Shown: positions 25,322 through 35,258, counted from the stretch's first letter. The stretch is DNA of 64,000 nt from Pseudomonas protegens (GCF_013407925.2 NZ_CP060201.1:124001-188000); one strand, 5' to 3'. Notes: generated from the letters alone by a model not told the origin. Program-made: numbers and translations.

Positions 25322-26371
25322 CTACTGGCCGAGTTCAGCGCCGCTGGCTGCGGCAACCCGCACCCCGCCCTGCCCGGCCAGGATCAGCTTGCCATTGCCG
25401 GCGGCGGTCACCGCCGACAACGAGATGCGGTCCTGGCGGTTGAACACGCTGAACGTCTGGCCGTGGTCGGTGCTGCGGATCACGCTGCCGCCGTTGCCGA
25501 CGATCACCAGCGAGCCGTCGTCCAGCAAGGTGGCGCCCGACAGACCGAACTCCAGGGCGCCACGGGCAGCTTTCAGCTCCACCTGTTGCCAGGTGCCGCC
25601 AAAATCCGTGGAGCGATAGAGGTTGCCGCGCAGGCCATAGACCAGCAAGGTCGCCGGCTGGCCGGTGCCGATCACGCCGAACAGCGAGCCTTCATAGGGG
25701 CCTTCGAGGCGCTCCCAGGTCTGCCCGCCATCGGCCGAGCGGAACATGCTGCCCTGCTCGCCGACGATGAACAGGCCGGAGTCCTTGACCTCGGCGATGG
25801 CGTTGAGGTGGTACTGGTCTTCGTTGTCCAGGCGGTCGCTGGCGTCCTCCCAGTGCTGGCCGCCGTCGGTGGTTTCCAGCAAGGCGCCATAGGCACCGAC
25901 GGCAAAGCCGTTGCGGGTGTCCTTGAACCAGACATCGAGCAACGGCGCTTCACGCTTGAGGTCCTGGAACTGCCGGGTCCAGGTGACACCGCCGTCGCTG
26001 CTGGCCAGGACTTGGGCATCGTGGCCCACCGCCCATCCATGCTGGTCGTCGACGAAGTACACCGCCGTCAGCAACTGCCGGGTGGGCACCTTGGCCTGCA
26101 CCCAGGACGCCCCCTGATCGTCGGAATAGAGAATGTGCCCGCGATCGCCCACTGCCACCAGGCGCTTGCCGGCGTGGACCACATCGAGCATCAGGCTTTT
26201 CGCCGCTTTGGGCGATTCGATGGAAAAGACTGTATCCGCTGCGGTGGCAGCGGCCAGGACCGGTGTCGACAGCGTCACGACACCCAACAGCGAGAGCGCT
26301 GTAGCCAGCAGTGCGAACGTGCGCAGCGCCGGCGGGCGGCCAACAACCACGCCCATGACAGGCTCACTCAT
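25322..26371 (-). CDS. YCF48/BNR-repeat periplasmic protein, partner of the MMPL transporter
   Basis: A 349-residue exported beta-propeller of the YCF48/BNR type. A signal peptide with AALA-type cleavage near residue 38 is followed by about six Asp-box-like repeats: DDQGASW, DGGVTW, DGGQHW, DGGQTW, DFGGTW and DHGQTF. The family is named after a photosystem II assembly factor, but in non-photosynthetic bacteria it accompanies RND/MMPL transporters, and it probably forms a periplasmic part of that export system. First gene of the pair. Start ATG 26371 is preferred to 26386 because of GGGGGA upstream. Confidence 0.8.
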   Translation of the reverse strand: MSEPVMGVVVGRPPALRTFALLATALSLLGVVTLSTPVLAAATAADTVFSIESPKAAKSLMLDVVHAGKRLVAVGDRGHILYSDDQGASWVQAKVPTRQLLTAVYFVDDQHGWAVGHDAQVLASSDGGVTWTRQFQDLKREAPLLDVWFKDTRNGFAVGAYGALLETTDGGQHWEDASDRLDNEDQYHLNAIAEVKDSGLFIVGEQGSMFRSADGGQTWERLEGPYEGSLFGVIGTGQPATLLVYGLRGNLYRSTDFGGTWQQVELKAARGALEFGLSGATLLDDGSLVIVGNGGSVIRSTDHGQTFSVFNRQDRISLSAVTAAGNGKLILAGQGGVRVAAASGAELGQ

Positions 26372-26793
26372 AGACCATTCCCCCATTATTATTGTCAGGT
26401 CACTTGACCTCTCAGGGCGCCTTCCGGGGTTTGCCTGGCCTGGATCGACCGCGACGATCGTCCTGAAACCTGCAATCTAGAGCCCCTTTGGCTGCGGGCT
26501 ATCCTATCGGGCTTTGGAAAGGTCTGACAATCAACGCCACGTTATCTTTTGTTAATCAGCGCGCCTGGTCAGGCACCTGAATGCTCGGGCATTCGCTGGG
26601 CTGATCGATACCCGCGGGCGCCACGGCTCAACGCCCCCAACAGCGACCAAGCGCCCGTTGCGTTCACGGCTTGTTTGACCCTGGCCTGCGGTCACGCGAC
26701 CAAAGACTGATCCAGCGCATGCATCCCCTGCCCCCGCCGTTGACTATGATGAGCGGCATGGGAGGCCAACCCGATGAGCTTGAGGAGTACCGC
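26372..26793. other. Divergent intergenic region between the MMPL pair and SulP
   Basis: A 422-bp stretch with lower GC than its neighbours around 26500-26560 (TTATCTTTTGTTAATCAG). It probably holds the two divergent promoters. An in-frame extension of the SulP gene covers its right part but lacks a coherent protein. I see no clear gene, repeat or operator. Confidence 0.5.
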
Positions 26794-28425
26794 ATGATTG
26801 CCATACGCGAGGCCTGGAAAGCCGGGCTGCTGGGACGCGCCCACTGGGCCCGCAACCTGGTGTCCGGGGTGATTGTCGGCGTGGTGGCCCTGCCCCTGGC
26901 CATGGCCTTCGCCATCGCCTCCGGGGTCAAGCCCGAACAGGGGATCTACACCGCCATCGTCGGCGGCCTGCTGGTGTCGCTGTTCGGTGGCAGCCGCTTG
27001 CAGATCGCCGGGCCCACCGGGGCCTTTATCGTGATTCTCGCCGGGGTCACCGCCCAGTACGGGGTCGACGGCCTGCAACTGGCGACCATGATGGCCGGCG
27101 TCATTCTGTTCCTGCTGGGCATCAGCCGCCTCGGCGCCCTGATCAAATTCATCCCCGATCCGGTGATTCTCGGTTTCACCGCCGGCATCGGGGTGATCAT
27201 CTGGGTCAGCCAGTGGAAGGACTTCTTCGGTTTGCCCGCAGCCCAGGGCGAGCATTTTCACCAAAAGCTCTGGCACCTGTTGCAGTCCCTGCCCGGGCTG
27301 CACCCGGCCACCACCCTGCTGGCCCTGCTCAGCCTCGGACTGTTGCTGTGGTTACCGAAGATCCCCTGGCTCAAGCGCCTGCCCGCGCCGCTGGTGGCAA
27401 TGACCCTGGCCACCGCCCTGCAGTCGCTGTTCCAGTTCGACGGCGTGGCCACCATCGGCAGCGCCTTTGGCGGCATTCCCCAGGGCTTGCCGAGCCTGCA
27501 ACTGCCACAGATCAGCCTGCCACGGATACTGGACCTGATTGGCCCGGCCTTCGCCATCGCCATGCTCGGGGCCATCGAGTCGCTGCTGTCGGCGGTGGTC
27601 GCCGACGGCATGGCCGGCACCCGCCACGATTCCAACCAGGAACTGATCGGCCAGGGCATTGCCAACCTGGCCACGCCGCTGTTTGGCGGCTTTGCCGCCA
27701 CCGGCGCCATCGCCCGCACCGCCACCAACATCCGCAACGGAGCCACCAGTCCCCTGGCCGGCATCGTCCATGCCGGGGTGCTGACGCTGATCATCCTGTT
27801 TCTCGCCCCGCTGGCAGCCAATATTCCGCTGTGTGCCCTGGCCGCGATCCTGTTCGTGGTGGCCTACAACATGAGCGAACTGCACCACTTCAAGCGCATG
27901 CTGCAGCGCGCGCCCCGGGCGGACGTGGCGATCCTGCTGTGCACCTTTGTGCTGACAGTGTTCAGCGATCTGGTGATCGCGGTGAATATCGGGGTGATCC
28001 TGGCGATGCTGCATTTCCTGCGGCGCATGGCCTCCTCGGTGGAGGTGCAACAGGTGGTGGGTGAAGACCTGGAAAACGAACTGCGCGGCAAAGGCCGCGG
28101 CCCCCTGCCGCCGGGGGTGTTGATCTACACCATCGAAGGCCCCCTGTTCTTTGGCGCGGCGGAAACCTTCGAACGGGCACTGGCCCAGACCCATAGCGAT
28201 CCCAGGCTGCTGATCATCCGCCTCAAGCATGTGCCGTTCATGGATATCACTGGGCTGCAGACCCTGGAGGAAGTGATAGGTCAGCTGCACAAGCGCGGGA
28301 TTGTGGTGAAACTGTGCGAGGCCAACCTGAAGGTTCATGCCAAGCTTGAGCGCGTGGGTATCCTGCACGCCATTGGCGCGCAGAACTATCACCGCGACTT
28401 GAGCAGCGCACTACCCCCCCTGTAG
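26794..28425 (+). CDS. SulP-family anion permease with STAS domain
   Basis: A 543-residue inner-membrane permease of the SulP/SLC26 family. The transport domain has about 12-14 TM segments and starts with GLVSGVIVGVVALPLAMAFA-like sequence; LQIAGPTGAFIVILAG near residue 70 is a strong SulP signature. A C-terminal STAS domain (about 435-535) contains LIIRLKHVPFMDITGLQTLEE. Members carry sulfate, bicarbonate or dicarboxylates; the substrate is not determinable here. The start is ATG 26794, with TGAGGAG upstream. The TAG stop is supplied by a family-2 repeat. Confidence 0.87.
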   Translation: MIAIREAWKAGLLGRAHWARNLVSGVIVGVVALPLAMAFAIASGVKPEQGIYTAIVGGLLVSLFGGSRLQIAGPTGAFIVILAGVTAQYGVDGLQLATMMAGVILFLLGISRLGALIKFIPDPVILGFTAGIGVIIWVSQWKDFFGLPAAQGEHFHQKLWHLLQSLPGLHPATTLLALLSLGLLLWLPKIPWLKRLPAPLVAMTLATALQSLFQFDGVATIGSAFGGIPQGLPSLQLPQISLPRILDLIGPAFAIAMLGAIESLLSAVVADGMAGTRHDSNQELIGQGIANLATPLFGGFAATGAIARTATNIRNGATSPLAGIVHAGVLTLIILFLAPLAANIPLCALAAILFVVAYNMSELHHFKRMLQRAPRADVAILLCTFVLTVFSDLVIAVNIGVILAMLHFLRRMASSVEVQQVVGEDLENELRGKGRGPLPPGVLIYTIEGPLFFGAAETFERALAQTHSDPRLLIIRLKHVPFMDITGLQTLEEVIGQLHKRGIVVKLCEANLKVHAKLERVGILHAIGAQNYHRDLSSALPPL

Positions 28426-28592
28426 CCGCTGCCGCAGGCTGCGAACGGTCTGGGCGGCACTGCGTATCGATCTCAAGACCCACAGAGGGATGACAGCGAT
28501 CGCCAAGCAAGGTCCTGCGGACCTTTGCGCAGCTTCGCAGGCTCAGCAGCGGCTACAGGCGCAGCCGAGGCTGCTATGTGTAGCCGCTGCCG
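28421..28592. repeat. Family-2 intergenic repeat cluster
   Basis: TGTAGCCGCTGCCGCAGGCTGCG (28421 on) faces CAGCAGCGGCTACAGG (about 28543-28558). A third half unit TGTAGCCGCTGCCG follows at 28579. It fills the gap between the convergent SulP and pepN genes and provides the SulP stop codon. Confidence 0.78.
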
Positions 28593-28595
28593 CCG

Positions 28596-31253
28596 TCAGG
28601 CGAGGCTTTTGCTCACCACTTCGAACACGTCGCTGGAGAGATCGCCGGAAGCGCGGATGCGCTCCAGTTCGCCTTTCATCAGCGCCTGGCGGGCACTGTC
28701 GTATTTGCGCCAGCGGGTCAGCGGCGCCAGTTGCCGCGAAGCGATCTGCGGGTTGAAGCCGTTGAGCTGGATCACCAGATCCGCGAGGAAGCGATAACCC
28801 GAACCATCCGCCGCATGGAAGTTGATCAGGTTCTGCCCGGCAAACGCCCCCACCAACGCGCGCACCTTGTTCGGGTTCTTGATATTGAACGCCGGGTGCT
28901 GCATCAGCGCCTTGACCCGCTCCAGGCCGCCCGGCAACGGGCTGCCGGCCTGCACGCTGAACCACTGGTCCATGACCAGGGCGTTGTCCTTGAAGTTCTC
29001 GGCGAACACCGCCAGGGCCTTGGCCTTCTCGGCCTCAAACGGCGAGTTGACCAGCACCGCCAGGGCGGTCAGGCGCTCGGTCATGTTGTCGGCGCTGTCG
29101 AACTGTTCGATGGCCGCCGCCAGCACTTCGGGCTTGTGGGTGAGCATCAGGTACGACAGGGCAATGTTCTGCAGCGCGCGACGGGCGAAATGCTCGGACT
29201 CGGCCACATAGGCCGTGACCTTGGACTGCGCACGGTTGGCCTGATAACGCTTCCACAGCGCGTCGAACAGGCGCGTGGCCAGCTGCTGGCGGGCAAATTC
29301 GCGGGCCGCGTGGATCGCCTCGACATCCGCCACTTCGCTGATCTCGGTCAGATAGGCCTCGCCCGGCAGGGAGAGCATTTCCGCGACCATGGCCTGGTCC
29401 AGACTGTCGTCCGCCAGCACGGTGCCCAGGGCGGTCACCAGACGTTCGTCCATCACCAGCGCCTGACCCTGCTGATGCTGGGCAATCAGTTCTTGCAGCA
29501 CTTGCACGGCCAACTGCTGGCCGGCATCCCAACGGTTGAAACCGTCGCTGTCGTGCTGCATGAGGAACATCAGTTGGTCGCGGTTGTAGGGGAAGCTCAG
29601 CTTCACCGGCGCCGAGAAGCCCCGCAGCAGCGAGGGCAGCGGCTGTTCGGCGATATCGACAAAGGTGAAGGTCTGCTCGGCCTCGGTCACCGAAATCACC
29701 CGGGAGGTGCCCTGGGCCGCGCTTTCACCGGACAGGCGCAGGGCAATGCCCGCCCCTTTCGAGTCCAGCAGGCCCAGCTCCACCGGGATCACGAACGGCA
29801 GTTTCTCCACCTTGTCCGGGGTTTGCGGGCAGCTCTGGCGGAAGGTCAGGCTGTAGGTCTTGGCCGCCGGGTCGTAGGCCTCGCTGACCACCAGCCGTGG
29901 CGTACCGGCCTGGCTGTACCAGCGCTTGAACTGGCTCAGATCGACGCCGTTGGCATCTTCCATGGCCTTGACGAAGTCGTCACAGGTCACGGCCTGACCG
30001 TCATGGCGCTCGAAGTACAGGTCGCTGCCCTTACGGAAACCTTCAGCCCCAAGCAAGGTGTGGATCATGCCGACAACTTCCGAGCCCTTTTCGTACACGG
30101 TCAGGGTGTAGAAGTTGGAAATCTCGATAAAGCTTTCCGGGCGCACGGCATGGGCCATGGGGCCGGCATCTTCAGCGAACTGGTGAGTGCGCAGGTAGGC
30201 CACATCCTGGATGCGCTTGACCGTGGCCGAGTTCATGTCCGCGGAGAAACCGGCATCGCGGAACACCGTGAAGCCCTCCTTGAGCGACAGCTGGAACCAG
30301 TCGCGGCAGGTCACCCGGTTGCCCGACCAGTTGTGGAAGTATTCGTGGGCGACGATCGCCTCGACCCGCTGGTGCGCGGCGTCGGTGGCGGTTTCGGCAC
30401 GGGCCAGCACGGCGCTGGAGTTGAAGATGTTCAGGCCCTTGTTTTCCATGGCGCCCATGTTGAAGTCGTTGACCGCGACGATCATGAAGATGTCCAGGTC
30501 GTACTCACGGCCGTAGGTTTCTTCGTCCCAGCGCATGGACTTCTTCAGGCTGTTCATCGCGTGCTGGCACTTGTCGATGTTTTCCGGCTCGACATAGATG
30601 CGCAGCGCCACATCGCGGCCGCTCTGGGTGCGGAAGCTGTCCTCGACGCACCACAGGTCACCGGCCACCAAGGCGAACAGGTAGGCGGGCTTCATGAACG
30701 GGTCTTCCCAGGTCGCCCAGTGCCGGCCGTCTTCGCCGGGGCCGCTGGCAATCGGGTTGCCGTTGGAGAGCAATACCGGATAGCTGTGCTGCTCGGCCAC
30801 CACGGTGGTGGTGAACTTGCTCATCACGTCCGGGCGATCGAGGTAATAGGTGATCTTGCGAAAGCCCTCGGCCTCGCACTGGGTGCAGAACATGCCGCTG
30901 GACTTGTACAGGCCTTCCAGGGCGGTGTTGCTTTCCGGGTGGATCTTCACGCTGGTGTCAACGGTGAAGCTGGCGCTGGTGGGGTGCAGGGTCAGGTGGC
31001 TGTCGTCCAGCTGGTAGTCGCTGGCACTCAGCAACTGGTCGGACAGGCTCACCGACAGCAGCTCCAGCTGCTGGCCGTCGAGCACCAGCGGCGGCAGACC
31101 GGCGCCACGCGCGGGGTTGCGACGCATCACCAGCTGCGCATGGACCAGGCTATGGTCCTCGAACAACTCGAAGGTCAGGTGGGTCTCGTCGATCAGGTAC
31201 TCGGGGGCCTGATAGTCCTTCAGGTAGATCATCTTCGGTTGTTCGGTGCGCAT
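28596..31253 (-). CDS. pepN: Aminopeptidase N (M1 family zinc metallopeptidase)
   Basis: An 885-residue cytosolic alanyl aminopeptidase of the gamma-proteobacterial PepN type (E. coli 870). The GAMENKG exopeptidase motif is at 267-273 and the zinc site HEYFHNW at 303-309, with the third ligand Glu326 (LKEGFTVF). It completes peptide breakdown after ATP-dependent proteases. GAAGGAATTCGCC precedes the ATG at 31253. The upstream DUF2797 gene ends 12 bp away on the same strand, so the two may be co-transcribed. Confidence 0.95.
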   Translation of the reverse strand: MRTEQPKMIYLKDYQAPEYLIDETHLTFELFEDHSLVHAQLVMRRNPARGAGLPPLVLDGQQLELLSVSLSDQLLSASDYQLDDSHLTLHPTSASFTVDTSVKIHPESNTALEGLYKSSGMFCTQCEAEGFRKITYYLDRPDVMSKFTTTVVAEQHSYPVLLSNGNPIASGPGEDGRHWATWEDPFMKPAYLFALVAGDLWCVEDSFRTQSGRDVALRIYVEPENIDKCQHAMNSLKKSMRWDEETYGREYDLDIFMIVAVNDFNMGAMENKGLNIFNSSAVLARAETATDAAHQRVEAIVAHEYFHNWSGNRVTCRDWFQLSLKEGFTVFRDAGFSADMNSATVKRIQDVAYLRTHQFAEDAGPMAHAVRPESFIEISNFYTLTVYEKGSEVVGMIHTLLGAEGFRKGSDLYFERHDGQAVTCDDFVKAMEDANGVDLSQFKRWYSQAGTPRLVVSEAYDPAAKTYSLTFRQSCPQTPDKVEKLPFVIPVELGLLDSKGAGIALRLSGESAAQGTSRVISVTEAEQTFTFVDIAEQPLPSLLRGFSAPVKLSFPYNRDQLMFLMQHDSDGFNRWDAGQQLAVQVLQELIAQHQQGQALVMDERLVTALGTVLADDSLDQAMVAEMLSLPGEAYLTEISEVADVEAIHAAREFARQQLATRLFDALWKRYQANRAQSKVTAYVAESEHFARRALQNIALSYLMLTHKPEVLAAAIEQFDSADNMTERLTALAVLVNSPFEAEKAKALAVFAENFKDNALVMDQWFSVQAGSPLPGGLERVKALMQHPAFNIKNPNKVRALVGAFAGQNLINFHAADGSGYRFLADLVIQLNGFNPQIASRQLAPLTRWRKYDSARQALMKGELERIRASGDLSSDVFEVVSKSLA

Positions 31254-31265
31254 GGCGAATTCCTT

Positions 31266-32096
31266 CTACTGATGCACGGCGAGCTGATAGGCCGTGTATT
31301 TGCGAATGTTGATCACGCCGGTATCAAAGATCAGGTACTGGCCCTTGATGCCCAGCAGCGTGCCTTCGGCGATCGGATTCTTGTCCAGGTTGAAGCTGAC
31401 GATCTTGGTCGGGTACTGCTCGACCGGATAACGGATTTCCAGGGGCTCGATGTCGCTCACCGGCTGGATCGCCTGCAGGCCGAAACGCTCCTGCAGCGCC
31501 AGCAGGCCCTCGGCGCAGGACTCGAACAGCTGCTCGCGCACCGCCACCAGGTCCACGGCCTCGGCATCACCCTTGAGCAGCGCGCGCCAGTTGGTCTTGT
31601 CGGCCACCTGGGAACGGAACAGGTCCTCGACGAAGCCCGATTGCTGGCGGGTCGCCACGCGCATGATCGGCAGTGCCTGGCTGGCGCCCTGGTCGAGCCA
31701 ACGGGTGGGCAGCTGGGTGGCGCGGGTGATGCCGACCTTGATCCCCGAGGAGTTGGCCAAATAGACCACGTGATCGGTCATGCAGAACTGCTCGCCCCAG
31801 GACGGCTCGCGGCAGGTGCCGGCGTCGTAGTGGCAGCGCTCGGGGCTCATGATGCACACATCGCACTGGGCCAGCTTGGTCATGCACGGGTAGCAATAAC
31901 CCTGGCTGAAGCTGGTCTTGGTCTTGCGCCCGCAATGGGTGCAATGGATCGCCCCCAGGTATTCCAGGCGCACCTGGGTGCCGATCAGGGGGTTGACCGG
32001 CACCTCGCTGTCACCCAGGCGAAACGCGTACTGAACATTCGGCCCATCCAGGCGCGCCGACATTTTGCTGATGGAACCGCGGCCAATCTCGATCAA
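31266..32096 (-). CDS. DUF2797 family cysteine-rich protein
   Basis: A 276-residue protein of the DUF2797 family. The N-terminal third is rich in paired cysteines (CTHCGRKT, CYPCMTKLAQCDVC, then C...C..C in SPERCHYDAGTC), probably binding zinc, and a conserved SGIKVGITRATQLPTRWLDQG segment resembles a GIY-YIG-like core. Function unknown. The TTG at 32096 overlaps the TGA of the DUF1315 gene in TTGA, suggesting coupled translation; ATG 32063 is an alternative start. Confidence 0.77.
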   Translation of the reverse strand: MIEIGRGSISKMSARLDGPNVQYAFRLGDSEVPVNPLIGTQVRLEYLGAIHCTHCGRKTKTSFSQGYCYPCMTKLAQCDVCIMSPERCHYDAGTCREPSWGEQFCMTDHVVYLANSSGIKVGITRATQLPTRWLDQGASQALPIMRVATRQQSGFVEDLFRSQVADKTNWRALLKGDAEAVDLVAVREQLFESCAEGLLALQERFGLQAIQPVSDIEPLEIRYPVEQYPTKIVSFNLDKNPIAEGTLLGIKGQYLIFDTGVINIRKYTAYQLAVHQ

Positions 32097-32353
32097 TGGA
32101 TGGCATCCGACTTGAACAGGATGTTCGGCACCGGCGCCGACTTCGAGGCGCATTCCTGCGGGCCCATGTAGCCGGTGCGCTGGTCCTCGGGCAGGTTCTG
32201 CATCTCCCAGGCGATCATCGCCTGCAGGGACAGTTCACGCTGTTCGGCGGTGAGCTTGCGGCCATCGGCCCATTTGCCGATCTCTACCGCCAGTTTCAGG
32301 CTCTGGTAGATCTCGGGGGTGATGTTTTCGATCATTTCGACAAAGGACGACAT
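32093..32353 (-). CDS. DUF1315 (YeaC-like) small protein
   Basis: An 86-residue soluble protein with the family features ITPEIYQSLKLAVEIGKWADG, LTAEQRELSLQAMIAWE and the GYMGPQEC C-terminal region. Function unknown. It lies 15 bp after the rhomboid gene's start side on the same strand and overlaps DUF2797 by 4 bp, so it belongs to the nadK-to-DUF2797 run. Confidence 0.85.
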   Translation of the reverse strand: MSSFVEMIENITPEIYQSLKLAVEIGKWADGRKLTAEQRELSLQAMIAWEMQNLPEDQRTGYMGPQECASKSAPVPNILFKSDAIH

Positions 32354-32368
32354 ACACGACTCCAGCGT

Positions 32369-33238
32369 TTAAAGGGCCAGTTTATGGCGGCTGTAGAGGC
32401 CGCCCAACAAGCCGGTGAGGCAACCGATGAGCAGCCCGCCGACGTGGGCGGCGTTGGCGATTTCGCCGAAGCCGATCATCGACACCAGCCCGGACAGGCA
32501 CAGCAGCAGCCACACCAGCATCATCACCAGCACGCCCCGGGGCAGGCGGTAGATGGGGTTGGGCGACAGTAGTTGATAGATCCAGCAATGCCCGAGCAGG
32601 CCGTAGAGCACCCCGGACAGGCCACCGAACAGGGTCGGGCCGCTGAAATAGTATTGCGCGAAGTTGGACACCAGGCTGAACAGCAGGGTCAGGCCCAGCA
32701 GGTTGATGCTGCCCTGGCGCAGTTCGATGCGCCGCCCCAGTTCCCAGTACCACATGCCGTTCATGGCGATGTGCAGGATGCCGAAGTGAATCAGCATCGG
32801 CGTCACCAGGCGCCACCACTGCCCCGCCGCCAGGCTGTCGGCCAGGGAGCTGAACTGGATGTAGTCGCCGACCACGCGGAACTCGAGGAAGGTGAACCAG
32901 CCGAGGGTCTGCAGGTTGTCACCGAGCAAGGTGATGCCGCACACCGCCAGGCTCAGCAGCAGGATCAGCGCGGTGACCGGGCTGCGGCGCAACTGCTGCG
33001 CCAGGCCAACCCGCGCCGGCGAGGCGGCCTGCGGGATGTCCAGTTGCTGCTCGGGATCGCCCTGGGGAAAGCGCTGGTACAGGCCGCGCACGTCCTCACT
33101 GATGGATTCCGGCACCCAGAGCACTTGCTCGCCGGCCTCTTCACTGACCCGGTGCGGCACCTGCATGCGCTGCAGCAACTTGACGAAGCCACTCAGGTCC
33201 GTGGCCAGGGGCAGACGCAAAACCGCTACTGCGCTCAT
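32369..33238 (-). CDS. Rhomboid intramembrane serine protease, GlpG-like
   Basis: A 289-residue GlpG-type rhomboid. A cytosolic N-terminal domain (about 1-85) is followed by six TM segments. The catalytic dyad is Ser208 (FGGLSGVLYG) and His265 (ANAAHVGG); His156 and Asn160 (HIAMN) form the oxyanion region, matching E. coli GlpG His150, Asn154, Ser201 and His254 in order and spacing. It cleaves membrane proteins within the bilayer; the substrate is unknown. The start overlaps the phosphoesterase stop by 4 bp (ATGA). Confidence 0.9.
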   Translation of the reverse strand: MSAVAVLRLPLATDLSGFVKLLQRMQVPHRVSEEAGEQVLWVPESISEDVRGLYQRFPQGDPEQQLDIPQAASPARVGLAQQLRRSPVTALILLLSLAVCGITLLGDNLQTLGWFTFLEFRVVGDYIQFSSLADSLAAGQWWRLVTPMLIHFGILHIAMNGMWYWELGRRIELRQGSINLLGLTLLFSLVSNFAQYYFSGPTLFGGLSGVLYGLLGHCWIYQLLSPNPIYRLPRGVLVMMLVWLLLCLSGLVSMIGFGEIANAAHVGGLLIGCLTGLLGGLYSRHKLAL

Positions 33239-34206
33239 CGCAACACCTCGGGCCGCTCGACGTCGACCCAGACAAATTTATTCGGATCCAGACGGGTTTC
33301 CTGGTCCAGGCGATAGGCGGCAAGCTTGCCGTAGAGCACGGCGCTGTAGTCCAGGCACGCCAGGTTGGGGCGGATCGGCGCCGGCTTGCCGCTGCGCCAG
33401 TAATGCCCGACGAACAGCATCGGTTCGTCAGGGCCGTAGCGCAGCAGGCTGTTCTTCTCGGCCGGGGACAGGGGCGTGCGCGCCACCGGATCGGGCAAGG
33501 CATCGGGCTGAAAGACGATGTCGCCGTAGGTCTGCGGGTCGTCTTCCCAGAACTTGGTGCGGAAGAACGCCCGGGTCAGGCCGTCGCCGCTGGTCATGGT
33601 CAGGCCGTGGGGCAAACGCATGTCGGTGCCGCGCAGCAGGCGATCGAAGGCGGTGCTGGCAAAACTGTCGGGCAGCGCCGAGGCCTGGAGGAACTCGCGG
33701 TCGATGCAGCCGTTGGGGTACTGCTGGCGCAGCGGCGCGATCAGGCCGGCGTCCCAGCAGGCATGCACCACGCGAAAGCGCCCGGCATCGACGAACAGCG
33801 GCAGTTCATAGAACCACTCAAGGAAGTCGTGCCAGTCGCCCGGGTGGTGTTCGAACTGGGTCAGGGTTTCGTGGATCAGCCGGGCATGGCGCGGCGTGTG
33901 CTCGCGCACGAACTGCTTGCCACTGCCGGCGGCCGCCGGGGTGCTCCAGCCCAGGGCGTTGAATTCATGGTTGCCCATGATGCACAGCGCCTGACCGGCC
34001 TCGACCATGTCGTGGACGATGTGCAGGGACTCACGGATTCGCGGGCCGCGGTCGATGATGTCGCCGAGGAACACCGCCATGCGCGACGGATGCCGCCAGA
34101 CGCCGCCCTGCTTGTGATACCCGAGCCGATCCAGCAAGTGCTCCAGGGTCAGGGCGCAACCGTGCACGTCACCGATCAGGTCGTAGCTACGCGCGGGATC
34201 GAGCAT
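33235..34206 (-). CDS. Calcineurin-like metallophosphoesterase (serine/threonine phosphatase type)
   Basis: A 323-residue soluble enzyme. The family metal motifs are in order: GDVHG near residue 13, GDIIDRGP near 48 and GNHE near 78, followed by a distal HGL/H region and GHYW near 270. This is the PPP-like arrangement. The substrate may be a phosphoprotein or a nucleotide such as a diadenosine polyphosphate; length differs from ApaH, so I do not call it that. It starts within the nadK stop (TGATG) and overlaps the rhomboid gene. Confidence 0.84.
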   Translation of the reverse strand: MLDPARSYDLIGDVHGCALTLEHLLDRLGYHKQGGVWRHPSRMAVFLGDIIDRGPRIRESLHIVHDMVEAGQALCIMGNHEFNALGWSTPAAAGSGKQFVREHTPRHARLIHETLTQFEHHPGDWHDFLEWFYELPLFVDAGRFRVVHACWDAGLIAPLRQQYPNGCIDREFLQASALPDSFASTAFDRLLRGTDMRLPHGLTMTSGDGLTRAFFRTKFWEDDPQTYGDIVFQPDALPDPVARTPLSPAEKNSLLRYGPDEPMLFVGHYWRSGKPAPIRPNLACLDYSAVLYGKLAAYRLDQETRLDPNKFVWVDVERPEVLR

Positions 34207-35096
34207 CAGTCGCCTCCACCGCCCAGTCGGCTGCCCCAGCCAAGCTTGGTCCGGCAGACCTCGTAGTAGTTGTGGTCCAGCGGGTGGATCAGGCGCAGTT
34301 TCTGGGCCTTCTTGCTGACCGTGATGGTGTCGCCCGGTGCGCAGGTGAAATGGTTCTGCCCGTCACAGGAGACTTGCGGATAGATCTGCATATCTTTGGA
34401 CACGACGATTTTCAGCTCACTGTTGCCATCGACCACGATCGGCCTTCCGGACAAGGTATGGGGGTACATCGGCACAATCACAATGGCATCCAGCTTGGGA
34501 TGCATGATCGGGCCGCCGGCGGACAGCGCGTAGGCCGTGGAGCCGGTGGGCGTGGCGACGATCAGGCCGTCGGCCTTCTGGCTGCAGACGAACTGGCCGT
34601 CGATGTAGATCTCGAACTCGATCATCCGCGTCGACTTGCCCGGGTGCAGCACCACGTCGTTCAGCGCGTCGCCCTGGCCGATGGCCTCGGCGTGACGGCG
34701 GACTTCGGCCTGCAGCAGGAAGCGGTTTTCCACCAGGTAATGGCCGTCCAGCACTTCGGCGACCTTGACCTCCAGCTCATCGGGGCGGATGTCGGTGAGA
34801 AACCCCAGGCTGCCGCGGTTGATCCCCAGCACCGGGATATTGTGCCGCGCCAGGGCCCGGGCGGCGCCCAGCAGGCTGCCGTCGCCGCCGACCACGATGA
34901 CCATGTCGCAGACCTCGCCCAACAGCTTGCGCGAGGAGGTCTGCAGGCCGTGGCCCGGCAGCACTTCGGCGATGGTGTCTTCGAGGATCACGTGCAGGTG
35001 GCGCGCCAGCAGAAACTTCTTCAGTCGGCGAACTGTGTCCAGCACCTGGGAGCTGCCCAGGCGACCGATAATGCCGATATTGCGAAATTGCTCCAT
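34206..35096 (-). CDS. nadK: NAD kinase
   Basis: A 296-residue enzyme that phosphorylates NAD to NADP in the cytosol. The nucleotide-binding GGDGS motif is at 70-74. The LND motif, [22 protein letters not shown] (split; about 175-196) and the C-terminal beta-sandwich are all present. First gene of the tight minus-strand run down to DUF2797; the next ATG overlaps its stop by one base. Confidence 0.94.
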   Translation of the reverse strand: MEQFRNIGIIGRLGSSQVLDTVRRLKKFLLARHLHVILEDTIAEVLPGHGLQTSSRKLLGEVCDMVIVVGGDGSLLGAARALARHNIPVLGINRGSLGFLTDIRPDELEVKVAEVLDGHYLVENRFLLQAEVRRHAEAIGQGDALNDVVLHPGKSTRMIEFEIYIDGQFVCSQKADGLIVATPTGSTAYALSAGGPIMHPKLDAIVIVPMYPHTLSGRPIVVDGNSELKIVVSKDMQIYPQVSCDGQNHFTCAPGDTITVSKKAQKLRLIHPLDHNYYEVCRTKLGWGSRLGGGGD

Positions 35097-35258
35097 GGGG
35101 CTCCTGCGAGGTTCGGGTACGGGCGAAACGGAGGATTATGGGCGAAACCCGGCGTTAGACAAAATCCTTTCAGCCACGCGGGCTTAGGAAGCGCAGCGCG
35201 AGCACCGAGCGGCACGCATTTATCGCGAAACGCAAGGGTTTGCGTCTATGCTCGCAGC

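Noticed and set aside
22896..25619. 907-codon open frame on the plus strand
   Set aside because: Antisense to the MMPL gene, low-complexity His/Gln/Gly composition, no motif; a shadow of codon bias.
28731..32171. 1146-codon open frame on the plus strand
   Set aside because: It lies antisense to pepN and DUF2797, has the Val/Gln/Gly/His-rich composition of a high-GC shadow frame, and shows no domain.
33235..34206. Assignment of the phosphoesterase as ApaH
   Set aside because: The metal motifs fit but the length (323 against about 280) and C-terminal half do not convincingly match.
34272..35258. In-frame upstream extension of the DUF1853 gene
   Set aside because: It runs antisense through nadK; the DUF1853 family start matches ATG 35259.
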